Shown here: positions 8,621 to 16,966 of the stretch, piece by piece | Numbering within the stretch: the first letter of the stretch is position 1 | Layout: the number at the start of each line of letters is the position of its first letter | NCBI RefSeq assembly: GCF_001761365.1 | Contig: NZ_CP017477.1 | Location: 2,718,001 to 2,782,000, forward strand | Source of the DNA: Polaribacter vadi | GTDB lineage: Bacteria; Bacteroidota; Bacteroidia; Flavobacteriales; Flavobacteriaceae | Direction of reading: 5' to 3' | DNA length: 64,000 nucleotides | The notes under the pieces: generated by a model | The model's input: the letters and a program-made list of their open reading frames with translations, nothing else | Databases searched by the model: none | Told to the model about the DNA's origin: nothing | Translations under genes and position numbers: made by a program

Positions 8621-9289
8621 ATGGCTCAATTTACAAGATTAGAAGTAGCACAAGTAATGAAAGATACAGGAATGGTTCCTTTATTTTTTCATAAAGATAT
8701 AGAAGTAAGTAAAAAAGTTTTAAAAGCATGTTATGATGGTGGAGCTCGTTTAATGGAGTTTACTGCAAGAGGAGATTTCGCTCATGAGGTTTTTGGCGAA
8801 TTAACTAAATATGCAATTGCTGAATTACCAGGAATGGTAATGGGTGTAGGTTCTGTAACTGATGGAGCAGCAGCTTCTCTATACATGGCTTTAGGAGCAA
8901 ATTTTATTGTAACTCCAGTTTTAAGAGAAGATATTGCCATAGCTTGTAACCGTAAAAAAGTGTTATGGTCTCCAGGTTGTGGAACATTAACAGAAATTGC
9001 AAGAGCAGAAGAGTTAGGTTGCGAAATCGTGAAGTTATTTCCTGGTGATATTTATGGTCCTCAATTTGTAAAAGGTATTAAAGGGCCACAACCTTGGACT
9101 TCGATTATGCCAACTGGAGGTGTTTCACCAACAAGAGAAAATTTAGAGGGCTGGTTTAATGCAGGTGTAACCTGTGTTGGAATGGGTTCTAAACTAATGT
9201 CAAAAACTGCTGATGGTAATTTTGACTATGCTAAAATAGAAAGTACAACTAGAGAAGCTTTAAATATTATAAAAGATTTAAGGAGCTAG
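8621..9289 (+). CDS. eda: KHG/KDPG aldolase
   Basis: A 222-residue class I aldolase that cleaves 2-keto-3-deoxy-6-phosphogluconate to pyruvate and glyceraldehyde-3-phosphate, the last step of uronate catabolism. Visible signatures: GARLMEFTARGDFAHEVF (with the active-site Glu/Arg region), MGVGSVTDGAAA, ANFIVTPVLREDIA, and the Schiff-base lysine in GCEIVKLFPGDIYGPQFV. PTGGVSPTRENLEGWF forms the phosphate-binding end. The length fits the family. It is the partner of kdgK upstream and is closed by a strong terminator. Confidence 0.93.
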   Translation: MAQFTRLEVAQVMKDTGMVPLFFHKDIEVSKKVLKACYDGGARLMEFTARGDFAHEVFGELTKYAIAELPGMVMGVGSVTDGAAASLYMALGANFIVTPVLREDIAIACNRKKVLWSPGCGTLTEIARAEELGCEIVKLFPGDIYGPQFVKGIKGPQPWTSIMPTGGVSPTRENLEGWFNAGVTCVGMGSKLMSKTADGNFDYAKIESTTREALNIIKDLRS

Positions 9290-9318
9290 TTTAATTTGAA
9301 TTACTTTAAAACGAGGAA

Positions 9319-9348
9319 AACTCTAACTGAAAAGTTAGAGTTTTTTTT
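9319..9348 (+). terminator. Rho-independent terminator after eda
   Basis: A perfect 10-bp stem (AACTCTAACT / AGTTAGAGTT) with a GAAA tetraloop and a T run, 30 bases after the eda stop. Confidence 0.93.
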
Positions 9349-9421
9349 ATTTGTATTTTTTAGTAAAAAATAAATTACTATTATTTTTTTAGAAAATTTT
9401 TAAAAAAGTAGCAACATACTT

Positions 9422-9429
9422 TATCTTTG
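9422..9429 (+). promoter_or_regulatory. -7 promoter element of manA (TATCTTTG)
   Basis: An exact TAnnTTTG 18 bases before the manA ATG at 9448. The position makes the in-frame TTG at 9427 (part of this box) an unlikely start codon. Confidence 0.6.
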
Positions 9430-9447
9430 TTGAATAAAATTGTTAAA

Positions 9448-10419
9448 ATGAAATTATATCCTTTAAAATTTACACCAATTTTTAAATATAGAATTTGGGG
9501 TGGAGAAAAATTAAAAACTGAATTAAATAAAAAATATACAGCAGAAAACATTGGCGAATCTTGGGAAATATCAGATGTTTCTGGTGATGAAACAATCGTT
9601 GAAGAAGGTTCTTTACAAGGAAAAACGCTAAAAGAATTAACACAGCAATTTAAAGGAGATTTTGTTGGGCATGCTGTTTACGAGAAATTTGGAGAAGAAT
9701 TTCCGTTGTTAATTAAGTTTATTGATGCTAAAACACCTTTATCTATTCAAGTGCATCCAAGTAACGAAATTGCAAAAAAACGCCATAATTCATTTGGTAA
9801 AAATGAAATGTGGTATGTAATGCAAGCTGATACAAATGCAGAACTTATTGTTGGTTTTGATGAAAAATTATCAACAGGAAGTTATAAAAAACATTTAGAA
9901 AACAACACTATCTTAGATACAATGCATCATGAAAATGTAAAAAAAGGCGATACTTTTTACATTCCTACAGGAAGAGTGCATGCAATTGGAGCAGGTGTTT
10001 TGTTAGCAGAAATTCAGCAAACATCAGATGTTACTTACAGAATTTACGATTATGATAGAGTTGACGCTAAAACAGGAGAAAAAAGAGATTTACACAACGA
10101 TTTAGCTATTGATGTGATTGATTTTGAAACTCATGAAAATTATAAAACAGCATATCAAATTGAAAAAAATATTTCTAATGAATTAGTGCATTCGCCTTAT
10201 TTTAAAACAAATATTTTAGAAATTAATACCAATGTAGAGAAAGACTATAGTAACATAGATTCTTTTGTAATTTACATGTGTGTGGAAGGTTCTGTTGAAA
10301 TTATAGTTGAAAATGAAAGCTATAAAATTAATAATGGAGAAACAATATTATTACCAGCAGCTATTAATTTTGTGTCTTTAAAATCTGAAAATGCTAAAAT
10401 ATTAGAAGTGTATTATTAA
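9448..10419 (+). CDS. manA: Class I mannose-6-phosphate isomerase
   Basis: A 323-residue type I phosphomannose isomerase that interconverts mannose-6-phosphate and fructose-6-phosphate, a cupin with a zinc site. Zinc ligands are visible in LSIQVHPSNE (Gln, His), KNEMWYVM (Glu) and IPTGRVHAIGAGVLLAE (His). EIQQTSDVTYRIYDYDR is a further family signature. It fits the short bacterial class near 320 residues. The ATG at 9448 is chosen over the TTG inside the promoter box. Its stop codon overlaps the stop of the convergent LacI gene by two bases. Its place among uronate genes suggests mannose/mannuronate-containing polymers such as alginate or glucomannan as the substrate, which is inference. Confidence 0.92.
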   Translation: MKLYPLKFTPIFKYRIWGGEKLKTELNKKYTAENIGESWEISDVSGDETIVEEGSLQGKTLKELTQQFKGDFVGHAVYEKFGEEFPLLIKFIDAKTPLSIQVHPSNEIAKKRHNSFGKNEMWYVMQADTNAELIVGFDEKLSTGSYKKHLENNTILDTMHHENVKKGDTFYIPTGRVHAIGAGVLLAEIQQTSDVTYRIYDYDRVDAKTGEKRDLHNDLAIDVIDFETHENYKTAYQIEKNISNELVHSPYFKTNILEINTNVEKDYSNIDSFVIYMCVEGSVEIIVENESYKINNGETILLPAAINFVSLKSENAKILEVYY

Positions 10420-11441
10420 GAGTTTCTCAAAGAAGATTTTCGCTCTATTAAACTTGTTTTAATAATAATGGTTTCATTCTTTAATTTTTCACCTTCATTA
10501 GTAATTTTTGCAATTAATAACTCTGTTGCTGCAACCCCAATCTCTAATCCAGGTTGATTAATTGTAGACAATGCAGGTTCTATAACAGAAGAAATAGATT
10601 CATTACTAAAACCAACAATGGCAATATCTTCGGGTATTTTTATATTTATTTCTTTTAAATATTTAATAGCACCAATGGCTATAACATCATTTGCACAAAA
10701 TAAACCATCTATTTTATAAGATAAATTCATCATTTTTTGCACGTTTAATTTACCATCATTTTCCATTAAACTAGATGTAAAAACAAGCTCCTCTTTAAAA
10801 ACTATATTATTTTTTTCTAAAGCACTTTTATAGCCTTTAAATCTATTTTTATAAATTTCTAAATTTTGAGGACCAGCAAAATGAGCAATTGTCGTACTTT
10901 TTTGATCAATTAAATGTTGAGTTGCGTTAAAAGCGGCATCAAAATCGTCAATAAGTACATTGCTATTTTCGTTAATATTACAATGTCTATCAAAAAAAAC
11001 ATACGGAATATTTCTCTGCTTTAACCCTAACAAATGATCATAATTTTTGGTTTCCATAGAAATGGAAATTAAAACACCATCTACTCTATTTGCTAATAAT
11101 GTTTCAACAATACTTTTTTCTCTCTCAAAACTTTCTAAAGATTGGCAAATAATAACTGTATAACCAGCTTTAAAAGCAGTTTCTTCTATACCAGCAATTG
11201 CAGTTGAAAAAAAATGACGCGAAATTCTAGGTACAATTACACCTAAGGTAAAGTTTTTACTTTTTCTTAAATTAGAAGCTAAATGGTTACGTTGATAACC
11301 CAATTCAGCAGCCTTTTTTAATATTTTATCCTTTGTTTTTTTAGCAACTCTAGGGCTATTATTTAATGCTCTAGAAACTGTAGAGCTATCAATTTTCAAA
11401 ATTGCTGCAATGTCATGAATGGTTACTTGATTGTTATCCAT
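10416..11441 (-). CDS. LacI family transcriptional regulator (kduI-kduD side)
   Basis: A 341-residue LacI/GalR repressor, clearly paralogous to the one at 6305-7336. HTH: VTIHDIAAILKIDSSTVSRAL; hinge: YQRNHLASNLRKSKN; effector domain: LGVIVPRISRHFF, DGVLISISMETK, IAIVGFSNES. The gene is divergent from kduI. The 174-base gap holds a 40-bp perfect palindrome touching both promoters. It is therefore probably an autoregulated repressor of kduID, and the inducer is likely a keto-deoxy uronate, which is inference. Confidence 0.93.
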   Translation of the reverse strand: MDNNQVTIHDIAAILKIDSSTVSRALNNSPRVAKKTKDKILKKAAELGYQRNHLASNLRKSKNFTLGVIVPRISRHFFSTAIAGIEETAFKAGYTVIICQSLESFEREKSIVETLLANRVDGVLISISMETKNYDHLLGLKQRNIPYVFFDRHCNINENSNVLIDDFDAAFNATQHLIDQKSTTIAHFAGPQNLEIYKNRFKGYKSALEKNNIVFKEELVFTSSLMENDGKLNVQKMMNLSYKIDGLFCANDVIAIGAIKYLKEINIKIPEDIAIVGFSNESISSVIEPALSTINQPGLEIGVAATELLIAKITNEGEKLKNETIIIKTSLIERKSSLRNS

Positions 11442-11511
11442 TTTTTAAAGGGCTAATTTTTTAGTAATAATCAAAATGTAAAATTACTCTTAATTACAAT
11501 TTTTGATGAAG

Positions 11512-11519
11512 CAAATATA
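11512..11519 (-). promoter_or_regulatory. -7 promoter element of the second lacI gene (TATATTTG)
   Basis: On the minus strand TATATTTG, an exact TAnnTTTG that borders the 40-bp palindrome. The spacing to a possible -33 TTG inside the palindrome is short (14 bases). Confidence 0.5.
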
Positions 11520-11558
11520 AAATTATTAAAATACAATCGATTGTATTTTAATAATTTT
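11519..11558. promoter_or_regulatory. 40-bp perfect palindrome, LacI operator of kduI
   Basis: Every base from 11519 to 11558 pairs with its mirror about the centre at 11538/11539; the core is TACAATCGATTGTA, with the central CG typical of LacI-family sites. It contains the -33 TTG of the kduI promoter and borders the -7 box of the regulator gene, so one site could control both directions. Confidence 0.8.
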
Positions 11559-11569
11559 TCTTATTTTTG
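11541..11569 (+). promoter_or_regulatory. Promoter of kduI-kduD
   Basis: TTG at 11541-11543, an 18-base spacer and TATTTTTG at 11562-11569 (exact TAnnTTTG), 46 bases before the kduI ATG. The -33 box lies in the right arm of the palindrome. Confidence 0.7.
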
Positions 11570-11615
11570 TCTTAATATAAAGAAGGAATCAATAATTAAA
11601 TTTAGATAATATAAT

Positions 11616-12458
11616 ATGAAAACAACTTATAGCACACGTTATGCAGCATCTCCTCAAGACGTAAAAACGTATGACACAGCAAGAATTAGAGAAGAGTTTT
11701 TAATCGATAATTTAATGGAACATGATAAAATTAATTTAACATATTCTCATTATGATCGTTTTATAACAGGAAGTGCAGTACCAACTTCATCAACTTTAAA
11801 ATTAGAAACAATTGATGCTTTAAAAGCTGAAAATTTTTTAGATAGAAGAGAATTAGGAATTATAAATGTTGGGCAAAAAGGTAAAGTTACTGTAGATGGC
11901 ACTGAGTATGTTTTAGAACACAAAGAAGCTTTATATGTTGGGCAAGGAAATAAAAATGTAGAATTTTCAAGTGATGATGCTCAGAATCCTGCACTATTTT
12001 ATTTAAACTCAACACCAGCTCACAAAGCTTTTCCTACTAAAAAAATTGGTAGAAACGATGTTGAAACAATTGAGTTAGGTTCTGCAGAAACTGCAAATGC
12101 AAGAACATTAAGAAAGTATATTGTAAACTCTGTAGTAGATGTTTGTCAATTACAAATGGGAATGACAACGATTAAACCAGGAAGTTCTTGGAATACAATG
12201 CCAGCTCACGTGCATGACAGAAGAATGGAAGTTTATTTCTATTTTGAAATTCCTTCAGATCAAGCAGTTTCTCATTTTATGGGAGAACCAACAGAAACAA
12301 GACATATTTGGATGGCAAATAACCAAGCTGTAATTTCTCCTCCTTGGTCTATCCATTCTGGTTCTGGTACAAGTAGTTACTCTTTTATTTGGGGAATGGC
12401 TGGTGAAAATTTAGATTATGGTGATATGGATCATTGTAAAATTAATGAGTTAAGATAA
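11616..12458 (+). CDS. kduI: 5-dehydro-4-deoxy-D-glucuronate isomerase
   Basis: KduI, a zinc cupin of 280 residues, converts 5-keto-4-deoxyuronate (released when polysaccharide lyases cut pectin, alginate, ulvan or glycosaminoglycans) to 3-deoxy-D-glycero-2,5-hexodiulosonate. Family landmarks: the N-terminal SPQDVKTYDTARIREEFL, NVGQKGKVTVDG, and the metal-binding stretch SSWNTMPAHVHDRRMEVYFY (His and Glu ligands), with a last His in SPPWSIHSGSGTSSYSFIWG. The length is as expected. kduD follows after 19 bases in the same operon, and the operator palindrome lies just upstream. Confidence 0.95.
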   Translation: MKTTYSTRYAASPQDVKTYDTARIREEFLIDNLMEHDKINLTYSHYDRFITGSAVPTSSTLKLETIDALKAENFLDRRELGIINVGQKGKVTVDGTEYVLEHKEALYVGQGNKNVEFSSDDAQNPALFYLNSTPAHKAFPTKKIGRNDVETIELGSAETANARTLRKYIVNSVVDVCQLQMGMTTIKPGSSWNTMPAHVHDRRMEVYFYFEIPSDQAVSHFMGEPTETRHIWMANNQAVISPPWSIHSGSGTSSYSFIWGMAGENLDYGDMDHCKINELR

Positions 12459-12477
12459 ACAACTAAAAACCAAAAAT

Positions 12478-13272
12478 ATGTCAATTAATTTATTTGATTT
12501 ATCAGGAAAAATAGCATTAATTACTGGTGCAACTCATGGTCTTGGAATGGCAATGGCTACTGGAATTGGAAATGCTGGTGCTAAAATTGTAGTGAATGGA
12601 AATTCATCTCAAGAAAAATTAGACAAAGCAGTTGCAGCATATAAAGCTTTAGGAATTGATGCTTATGGATATCTTTTTAATGTTGCAGATGAAAAGGCCG
12701 TAAAAGAAAATATTGCTAAAATCGAATCTGAAGTTGGTGCAATTGATATTTTGGTAAACAACGCAGGTATTATTAAGAGAACTCCTTTAGTTGATATGGA
12801 AGTTGCCGACTTTAAAGAAGTAATTGATATAGATTTAGTGGCTCCTTTTATCGTTTCTAAACATGTTGTAAAAGGAATGATTGCCAGAAAAAATGGAAAA
12901 ATCATCAATATTTGTTCTATGATGAGCGAGTTAGGTAGAAATTCTGTTGGAGCTTATGCAGCTGCAAAAGGTGGTTTAAAAATGCTAACTCAAAATATGG
13001 CTACTGAATGGGCAAAATTCAATATTCAAACAAACGGAATTGGACCAGGTTATTTTGCAACCAGTCAAACAGAACCAATTAGAGTTGATGGACATCCTTT
13101 TAACGATTTTATAGTAAGTAGAACTCCTGCAGGAAAATGGGGGAATCCAGATGATTTACAAGGAGCAGCAATCTTTTTAAGTTCTAAAGCTAGCGATTTT
13201 GTAAATGGACAAGTTGTTTATGTTGATGGTGGAATTTTAGCAACGATTGGCAAACCAGCGAATGAAGATTAG
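12478..13272 (+). CDS. kduD: 2-dehydro-3-deoxy-D-gluconate 5-dehydrogenase
   Basis: A 264-residue short-chain dehydrogenase that reduces the KduI product to 2-keto-3-deoxygluconate with NAD(P)H. SDR features: TGATHGLGMAMATGIG (nucleotide loop), VNNAGIIKRTPL (NNAG), and the catalytic Ser, Tyr and Lys in SMMSELGRNSVGAYAAAKGG. The N-terminal NLFDLSGKIALITGATHGLG is typical of KduD/gluconate dehydrogenases. It is the second gene of the kduI operon. Its product feeds KdgK and Eda encoded nearby. Gluconate 5-dehydrogenase is the alternative within the same subfamily, but the kduI context favours KduD. Confidence 0.92.
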   Translation: MSINLFDLSGKIALITGATHGLGMAMATGIGNAGAKIVVNGNSSQEKLDKAVAAYKALGIDAYGYLFNVADEKAVKENIAKIESEVGAIDILVNNAGIIKRTPLVDMEVADFKEVIDIDLVAPFIVSKHVVKGMIARKNGKIINICSMMSELGRNSVGAYAAAKGGLKMLTQNMATEWAKFNIQTNGIGPGYFATSQTEPIRVDGHPFNDFIVSRTPAGKWGNPDDLQGAAIFLSSKASDFVNGQVVYVDGGILATIGKPANED

Positions 13273-13318
13273 TTGGCAGTTTTAGTCAACAATTAGTCAT
13301 AACAAAATAGAAGTTTTT

Positions 13319-13351
13319 AGACCTCACAGTTTTTTAAAAGCTGTGAGGTCT
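13319..13351. repeat. Palindromic element (AGACCTCACAG ... CTGTGAGGTCT)
   Basis: A perfect 11-bp stem around an 11-base AT-rich loop, 46 bases after kduD. There is no T run on either strand, so it looks like a dispersed palindromic element rather than an ordinary terminator, though it could still stabilise the kduID transcript end. Confidence 0.55.
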
Positions 13352-13383
13352 TGAGCTATTTAAAGAAAAAATTTACACCCTTC

Positions 13384-13506
13384 ATGAATAAGATATAAAT
13401 TATAAAGACTTTTTCCTTTTTAGTACTTATATCTGTTTTATTAACTTGTAATCAGGAGAAAAATAGCACAATGCTTCATAATCCTTTAGGAGTTAGTATT
13501 CAATGA
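13384..13506 (+). pseudogene. Remnant of a lipoprotein gene (signal peptide only)
   Basis: A 41-codon frame reads MNKI-stop-IIKTFSFLVLISVLLTC, then about 18 residues and a stop. This is a classic lipoprotein signal peptide: basic start, hydrophobic core and lipobox LLTC with its Cys. Codon 5 is TAA and the frame ends soon after the lipobox, so only the leader of a former exported protein remains. A good terminator follows at 13525. Its place behind kduD suggests a lost polysaccharide-lyase or glycan-binding lipoprotein, which is inference. Confidence 0.6.
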
Positions 13507-13524
13507 CATTTTATTTTAAAAATT

Positions 13525-13554
13525 AAGGGATTGTAGCAATACAATCCCTTTTTT
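13525..13554 (+). terminator. Rho-independent terminator
   Basis: A perfect 11-bp stem (AAGGGATTGTA / TACAATCCCTT) with a GCAA tetraloop and a short T run. Confidence 0.88.
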
Positions 13555-13626
13555 GTTTTTAAGTAAGATAGTCTCAATTTTTTTATATATTTAAAACTTA
13601 CAATTTTGAATAACGAAAGAATAATT

Positions 13627-14538
13627 ATGATACACAACAAGCCTACATTAGTCATCTTAGCAGCAGGAATGGGTAGTAGATATGGAGGATTAAAACAAAT
13701 GGATACTTTTACTCCAGAAGGAGATACTATTATCGATTTTTCTTTATATGATGCAATTCAGGCTGGCTTTGGTAAAGTCATTTTTATCATCAGAAAAAGT
13801 TTTCAAGCCGAATTTAAAGCAAATTTTAGTCAAAAATTGGTAAATAAAATTGATGTAGAATATGTGTATCAAGAAATAGACAGTATTCCAGAAAAATACA
13901 TGAATCTAGAGAGAATAAAACCTTGGGGAACAGGACATGCTTTGTTGATGACCAAAGATGTTGTAAAAGAAAATTTTGCCATTATAAATGCTGATGATTT
14001 TTATGGAAGACAAGCTTTTAAAACAATGGTAAATCAGCTAAAGAATACTGATAAAAATAGCTGTAATTTTAGTGTGATTGGCTATTCTTTAAAAAACACA
14101 TTATCGGAAAATGGATTTGTGTCTAGAGGAGAATGTTTTGTGGATAAAAATGGTTTTTTAAAAAATATAATCGAAAGAACTAAAATTGAAATAATTGATG
14201 GAATTCTTAAAAGTGAAATTGAAAACGGAGAATTAATATCGATTGATAAAAACACAATTGTTTCCATGAATTTCTGGGGATTTACGCCTAAATGTTTTGA
14301 GTTTGGTGAGGATTTGTTTTTAGACTTTTTAGAAAAAAATGCATCAAATTTAAAAGCCGAATTTTATTTGCCAACGATTGTAAATAAAATGATAACATCA
14401 AAAAAAGCATCTGTAAAAGTCTTAGAGTCAGACTCTAAATGGTTTGGAGTTACTTATAGTGATGATAAAGAAAAAGTACAAAAAGAGATTAATGCATTGA
14501 AAGAAAAAGGTATGTATCCAAAAAAAATATGGAGTTAA
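13627..14538 (+). CDS. Sugar nucleotidyltransferase family protein
   Basis: A 303-residue NTP_transferase protein. The signature LVILAAGMGSRYGGLKQMD (nucleotide-binding loop with the conserved Arg and Lys) and AIINADDFYGRQAF (metal-binding Asp) show a sugar-1-phosphate nucleotidyltransferase fold. The ATG at 13627 is preferred over the in-frame TTG at 13606 because it starts just before the first strand. The next gene starts one base after the stop and encodes a kinase related to N-acetylhexosamine 1-kinase. The pair therefore looks like a salvage route from a free sugar to an NDP-sugar. The sugar is not identifiable from sequence. Confidence 0.85.
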   Translation: MIHNKPTLVILAAGMGSRYGGLKQMDTFTPEGDTIIDFSLYDAIQAGFGKVIFIIRKSFQAEFKANFSQKLVNKIDVEYVYQEIDSIPEKYMNLERIKPWGTGHALLMTKDVVKENFAIINADDFYGRQAFKTMVNQLKNTDKNSCNFSVIGYSLKNTLSENGFVSRGECFVDKNGFLKNIIERTKIEIIDGILKSEIENGELISIDKNTIVSMNFWGFTPKCFEFGEDLFLDFLEKNASNLKAEFYLPTIVNKMITSKKASVKVLESDSKWFGVTYSDDKEKVQKEINALKEKGMYPKKIWS

Positions 14539-14539
14539 T

Positions 14540-15601
14540 ATGGATGCAAAAACGCTAAAATTTTTTTTTAATCAATTTGAACATCAATCAATTTATAAAG
14601 GTTATACAGAATTAAATTCTGGACATATAAATGATACTTTTTTCATAGAAACAGAAGGTAAAACAAACTATATTTTACAAAGAATAAATCATAAAATTTT
14701 TAAAGATGTTGCTGGTTTAGTAAATAATAAAGTATTGGTAAGTAATCATTTAAAAAGTAAATTTTCAAATAAATCAGATAAAGATTTAGACCAAAAAGTA
14801 TTAAGTTTTGTAAAAGTTAAAAACAGCGATTTACACTATTTTAAAAAGGGACAAGATTTTTGGAATCTGATGATTTTCATCAACAATAGTGTTACACATG
14901 AAACAGTAAAAGATAAAGGAATCGCTTTTGAAGCTGGCAAACTTTTAGGAAATTTTTTAAATAATACTTCAGATTTTGAGAGCAATCAATTGATAGATGT
15001 AATTCCTAATTTTCATGATATGTCTTTTAGGTATTCTCAATATGAAAATGCATTAAAAAATGCATCAAATGTTAGATTACAAAATGCTGAAAAATACACA
15101 AAACTAGTTGCAGATTTAAAAGAAGAAATGCACATTTTACAACATTTAAAAGAAGCTGGAGAAATACCAACAAGAGTAACACATAATGATACAAAAATTT
15201 CCAATTCTCTTTTTGATAAAAACAACAAAGGTATTTGCATGATTGATACAGATACTGTAATGCCAGGAATTATACATTATGATTTTGGTGATGCAATAAG
15301 AACAATCTGTAACACAGCTACAGAAGATGAAAAGAATTTAGAAAAAGTAACGTTTAATCTAGAATTTTATGAAGCTTACAAAAAAGGATTTTTAGAAGAA
15401 ACGAAAGCATCTTTATCAGAAATAGAGTTAAAGTATTTACCATTAGCTGCAAAAACAATGATTTTTATAATGGCACTTCGTTTTTTAACAGATTACTTAA
15501 ATAACGATGTGTATTATAAAACAATCTACCAAGATCATAATTTAGACAGGGCAAAAAATCAATTTAAATTAATAGAAAGTTTTTATAAAAAGATGCTCTA
15601 A
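14540..15601 (+). CDS. Aminoglycoside-phosphotransferase-fold sugar kinase (NahK-like)
   Basis: A 353-residue APH-family kinase. The N-lobe has LNSGHINDTFFIETEGKTNY then ILQRIN (nucleotide-binding region), the catalytic loop is RVTHNDTKISNSLFD and the metal-binding Asp is in CMIDTDTVMPG. The GxINDTF and YILQRxN features resemble N-acetylhexosamine 1-kinases, which phosphorylate GlcNAc/GalNAc at C1. It is translationally coupled to the upstream nucleotidyltransferase and followed by a sugar MFS porter, consistent with uptake, 1-phosphorylation and nucleotide activation. An alternative is a uronate or mannose kinase matched to the neighbouring pathway. Confidence 0.82.
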   Translation: MDAKTLKFFFNQFEHQSIYKGYTELNSGHINDTFFIETEGKTNYILQRINHKIFKDVAGLVNNKVLVSNHLKSKFSNKSDKDLDQKVLSFVKVKNSDLHYFKKGQDFWNLMIFINNSVTHETVKDKGIAFEAGKLLGNFLNNTSDFESNQLIDVIPNFHDMSFRYSQYENALKNASNVRLQNAEKYTKLVADLKEEMHILQHLKEAGEIPTRVTHNDTKISNSLFDKNNKGICMIDTDTVMPGIIHYDFGDAIRTICNTATEDEKNLEKVTFNLEFYEAYKKGFLEETKASLSEIELKYLPLAAKTMIFIMALRFLTDYLNNDVYYKTIYQDHNLDRAKNQFKLIESFYKKML

Positions 15602-15641
15602 AATTGAAAAATAAATTGAAATATCAACTAAACAAATAAAA

Positions 15642-16946
15642 ATGCAACAAAAAAACAATACGACAGCAATCATCATTATTGCAAGTTTATTTTTCATATT
15701 TGGTTTTGTAACTTGGATAAATGGAGCATTAATTCCGTTTATGAAAACCATTAACGAACTAACAGATGCCCAATCTTATTTAGTGGCATCTGCAAGTTAT
15801 ATTTCTTTTGTGGTGATGGCTTTGCCAGCATCTTATATTTTAAATAAGATAGGCTATAAAAAAGGGATGTCTTTAGGATTAATTATTATGGGAATTGGAG
15901 CTTTGGTTTTTATCCCAGCAGCAGAAGCAAGAACGTATTGGGTTTTTCTAGCAGGTATTTTTATTCAAGGATTAGGAATGACGATTTTACAAACAGCCTC
16001 AAATCCATACATTACCATTTTAGGACCCATAGAAAGTGGTGCCAAAAGAATTGCTATTATGGGAATTGCGAACAAAACTGCAGGCGCTTTAGGATCATTA
16101 ATTTTCGGAGCTATTTTATTATCTGGAATTGATGACACCAAAGAAAAATTAGCAGGTGCAACTTTAGAGGAAAAAAATGTGCTTTTAGATACCATGGCTG
16201 ATAGCGTTTTTATGCCTTATATAATAATGGCAATAGTGCTATTTATATTAGGAGTTTTAATTAGAAAAGCACCTTTACCAAATGTAGATGTTGAAGAAAA
16301 TGAAGTGATTGAAGAAGGTAAAACAGCAAAAACTAGTATTTTTCAATTCCCAAATTTATGGTTGGGTGTTTTAGCACTTTTTGTTTATGTTGGTGCAGAG
16401 GTTATTGCTGGTGATACTATTATCGCTTATGGAATTTCACTTGGTTTTACAGGAGAAGAAGCCAAATATTTTACAACTTATACATTATTAGCAATGGTTG
16501 CCACGTATGGTTTGGGGGTTTTCTTAATTCCTAAATATGTAAAACAAAAAACGGCATTAATTATAAGTGCAATTCTGGGGATTATTTTTAGCTTTTGTAT
16601 CATAAATACTTCTGGCTTTACATCAGTAGCTTTTGTTGCAGCTTTAGGAATTGCAAATGCCTTGGTTTGGCCAGCAATTTGGCCCTTAACATTAGAAGGT
16701 TTGGGCAAGTTTACAAAAACAGCCTCTGCATTATTAATTATGGCAATTTCTGGTGGTGCCATTATTCCACCTTTATATGGTAGAATTGTAGATGCCAATA
16801 AATCAGAATTAATTGCAAACGGAATTCAAGAAGCAGATGCAATGTCTACAGCATCTACAGAAAGTTATTGGATTTTAATACCTTGTTATGCAATCATTCT
16901 CTTTTTTGCAATTTGGGGTCATAAAATTAAAAATTGGAGTAAATAA
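15642..16946 (+). CDS. Sugar MFS transporter (FucP/GluP type)
   Basis: A 434-residue major facilitator with about 12 membrane segments. The N-terminal half has FFIFGFVTWINGALIPFMK, typical of the fucose/glucose/galactose:proton symporter family, and ALGSLIFGAILL follows after QTASNPYITILGP. The C-terminal half has ANALVWPAIWPLTLEGLGKF and ISGGAIIPPLYGRIVD. It imports a monosaccharide across the inner membrane. It lies 40 bases behind the sugar kinase and 20 bases before acs, so the three may be co-transcribed. Substrate inferred as a neutral hexose or the uronate of this locus. Confidence 0.9.
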   Translation: MQQKNNTTAIIIIASLFFIFGFVTWINGALIPFMKTINELTDAQSYLVASASYISFVVMALPASYILNKIGYKKGMSLGLIIMGIGALVFIPAAEARTYWVFLAGIFIQGLGMTILQTASNPYITILGPIESGAKRIAIMGIANKTAGALGSLIFGAILLSGIDDTKEKLAGATLEEKNVLLDTMADSVFMPYIIMAIVLFILGVLIRKAPLPNVDVEENEVIEEGKTAKTSIFQFPNLWLGVLALFVYVGAEVIAGDTIIAYGISLGFTGEEAKYFTTYTLLAMVATYGLGVFLIPKYVKQKTALIISAILGIIFSFCIINTSGFTSVAFVAALGIANALVWPAIWPLTLEGLGKFTKTASALLIMAISGGAIIPPLYGRIVDANKSELIANGIQEADAMSTASTESYWILIPCYAIILFFAIWGHKIKNWSK

Positions 16947-16966
16947 TAGTTTTTAAAAATATATAC

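Noticed and set aside
15938-16798. Open frames in other frames and strands inside the MFS transporter
   Set aside because: Shadows of a clear transporter gene; no family features.
6500-16946. Complete polysaccharide utilisation locus
   Set aside because: No SusC/SusD pair, lyase or sulfatase gene is present in the window; only the downstream uronate pathway is.
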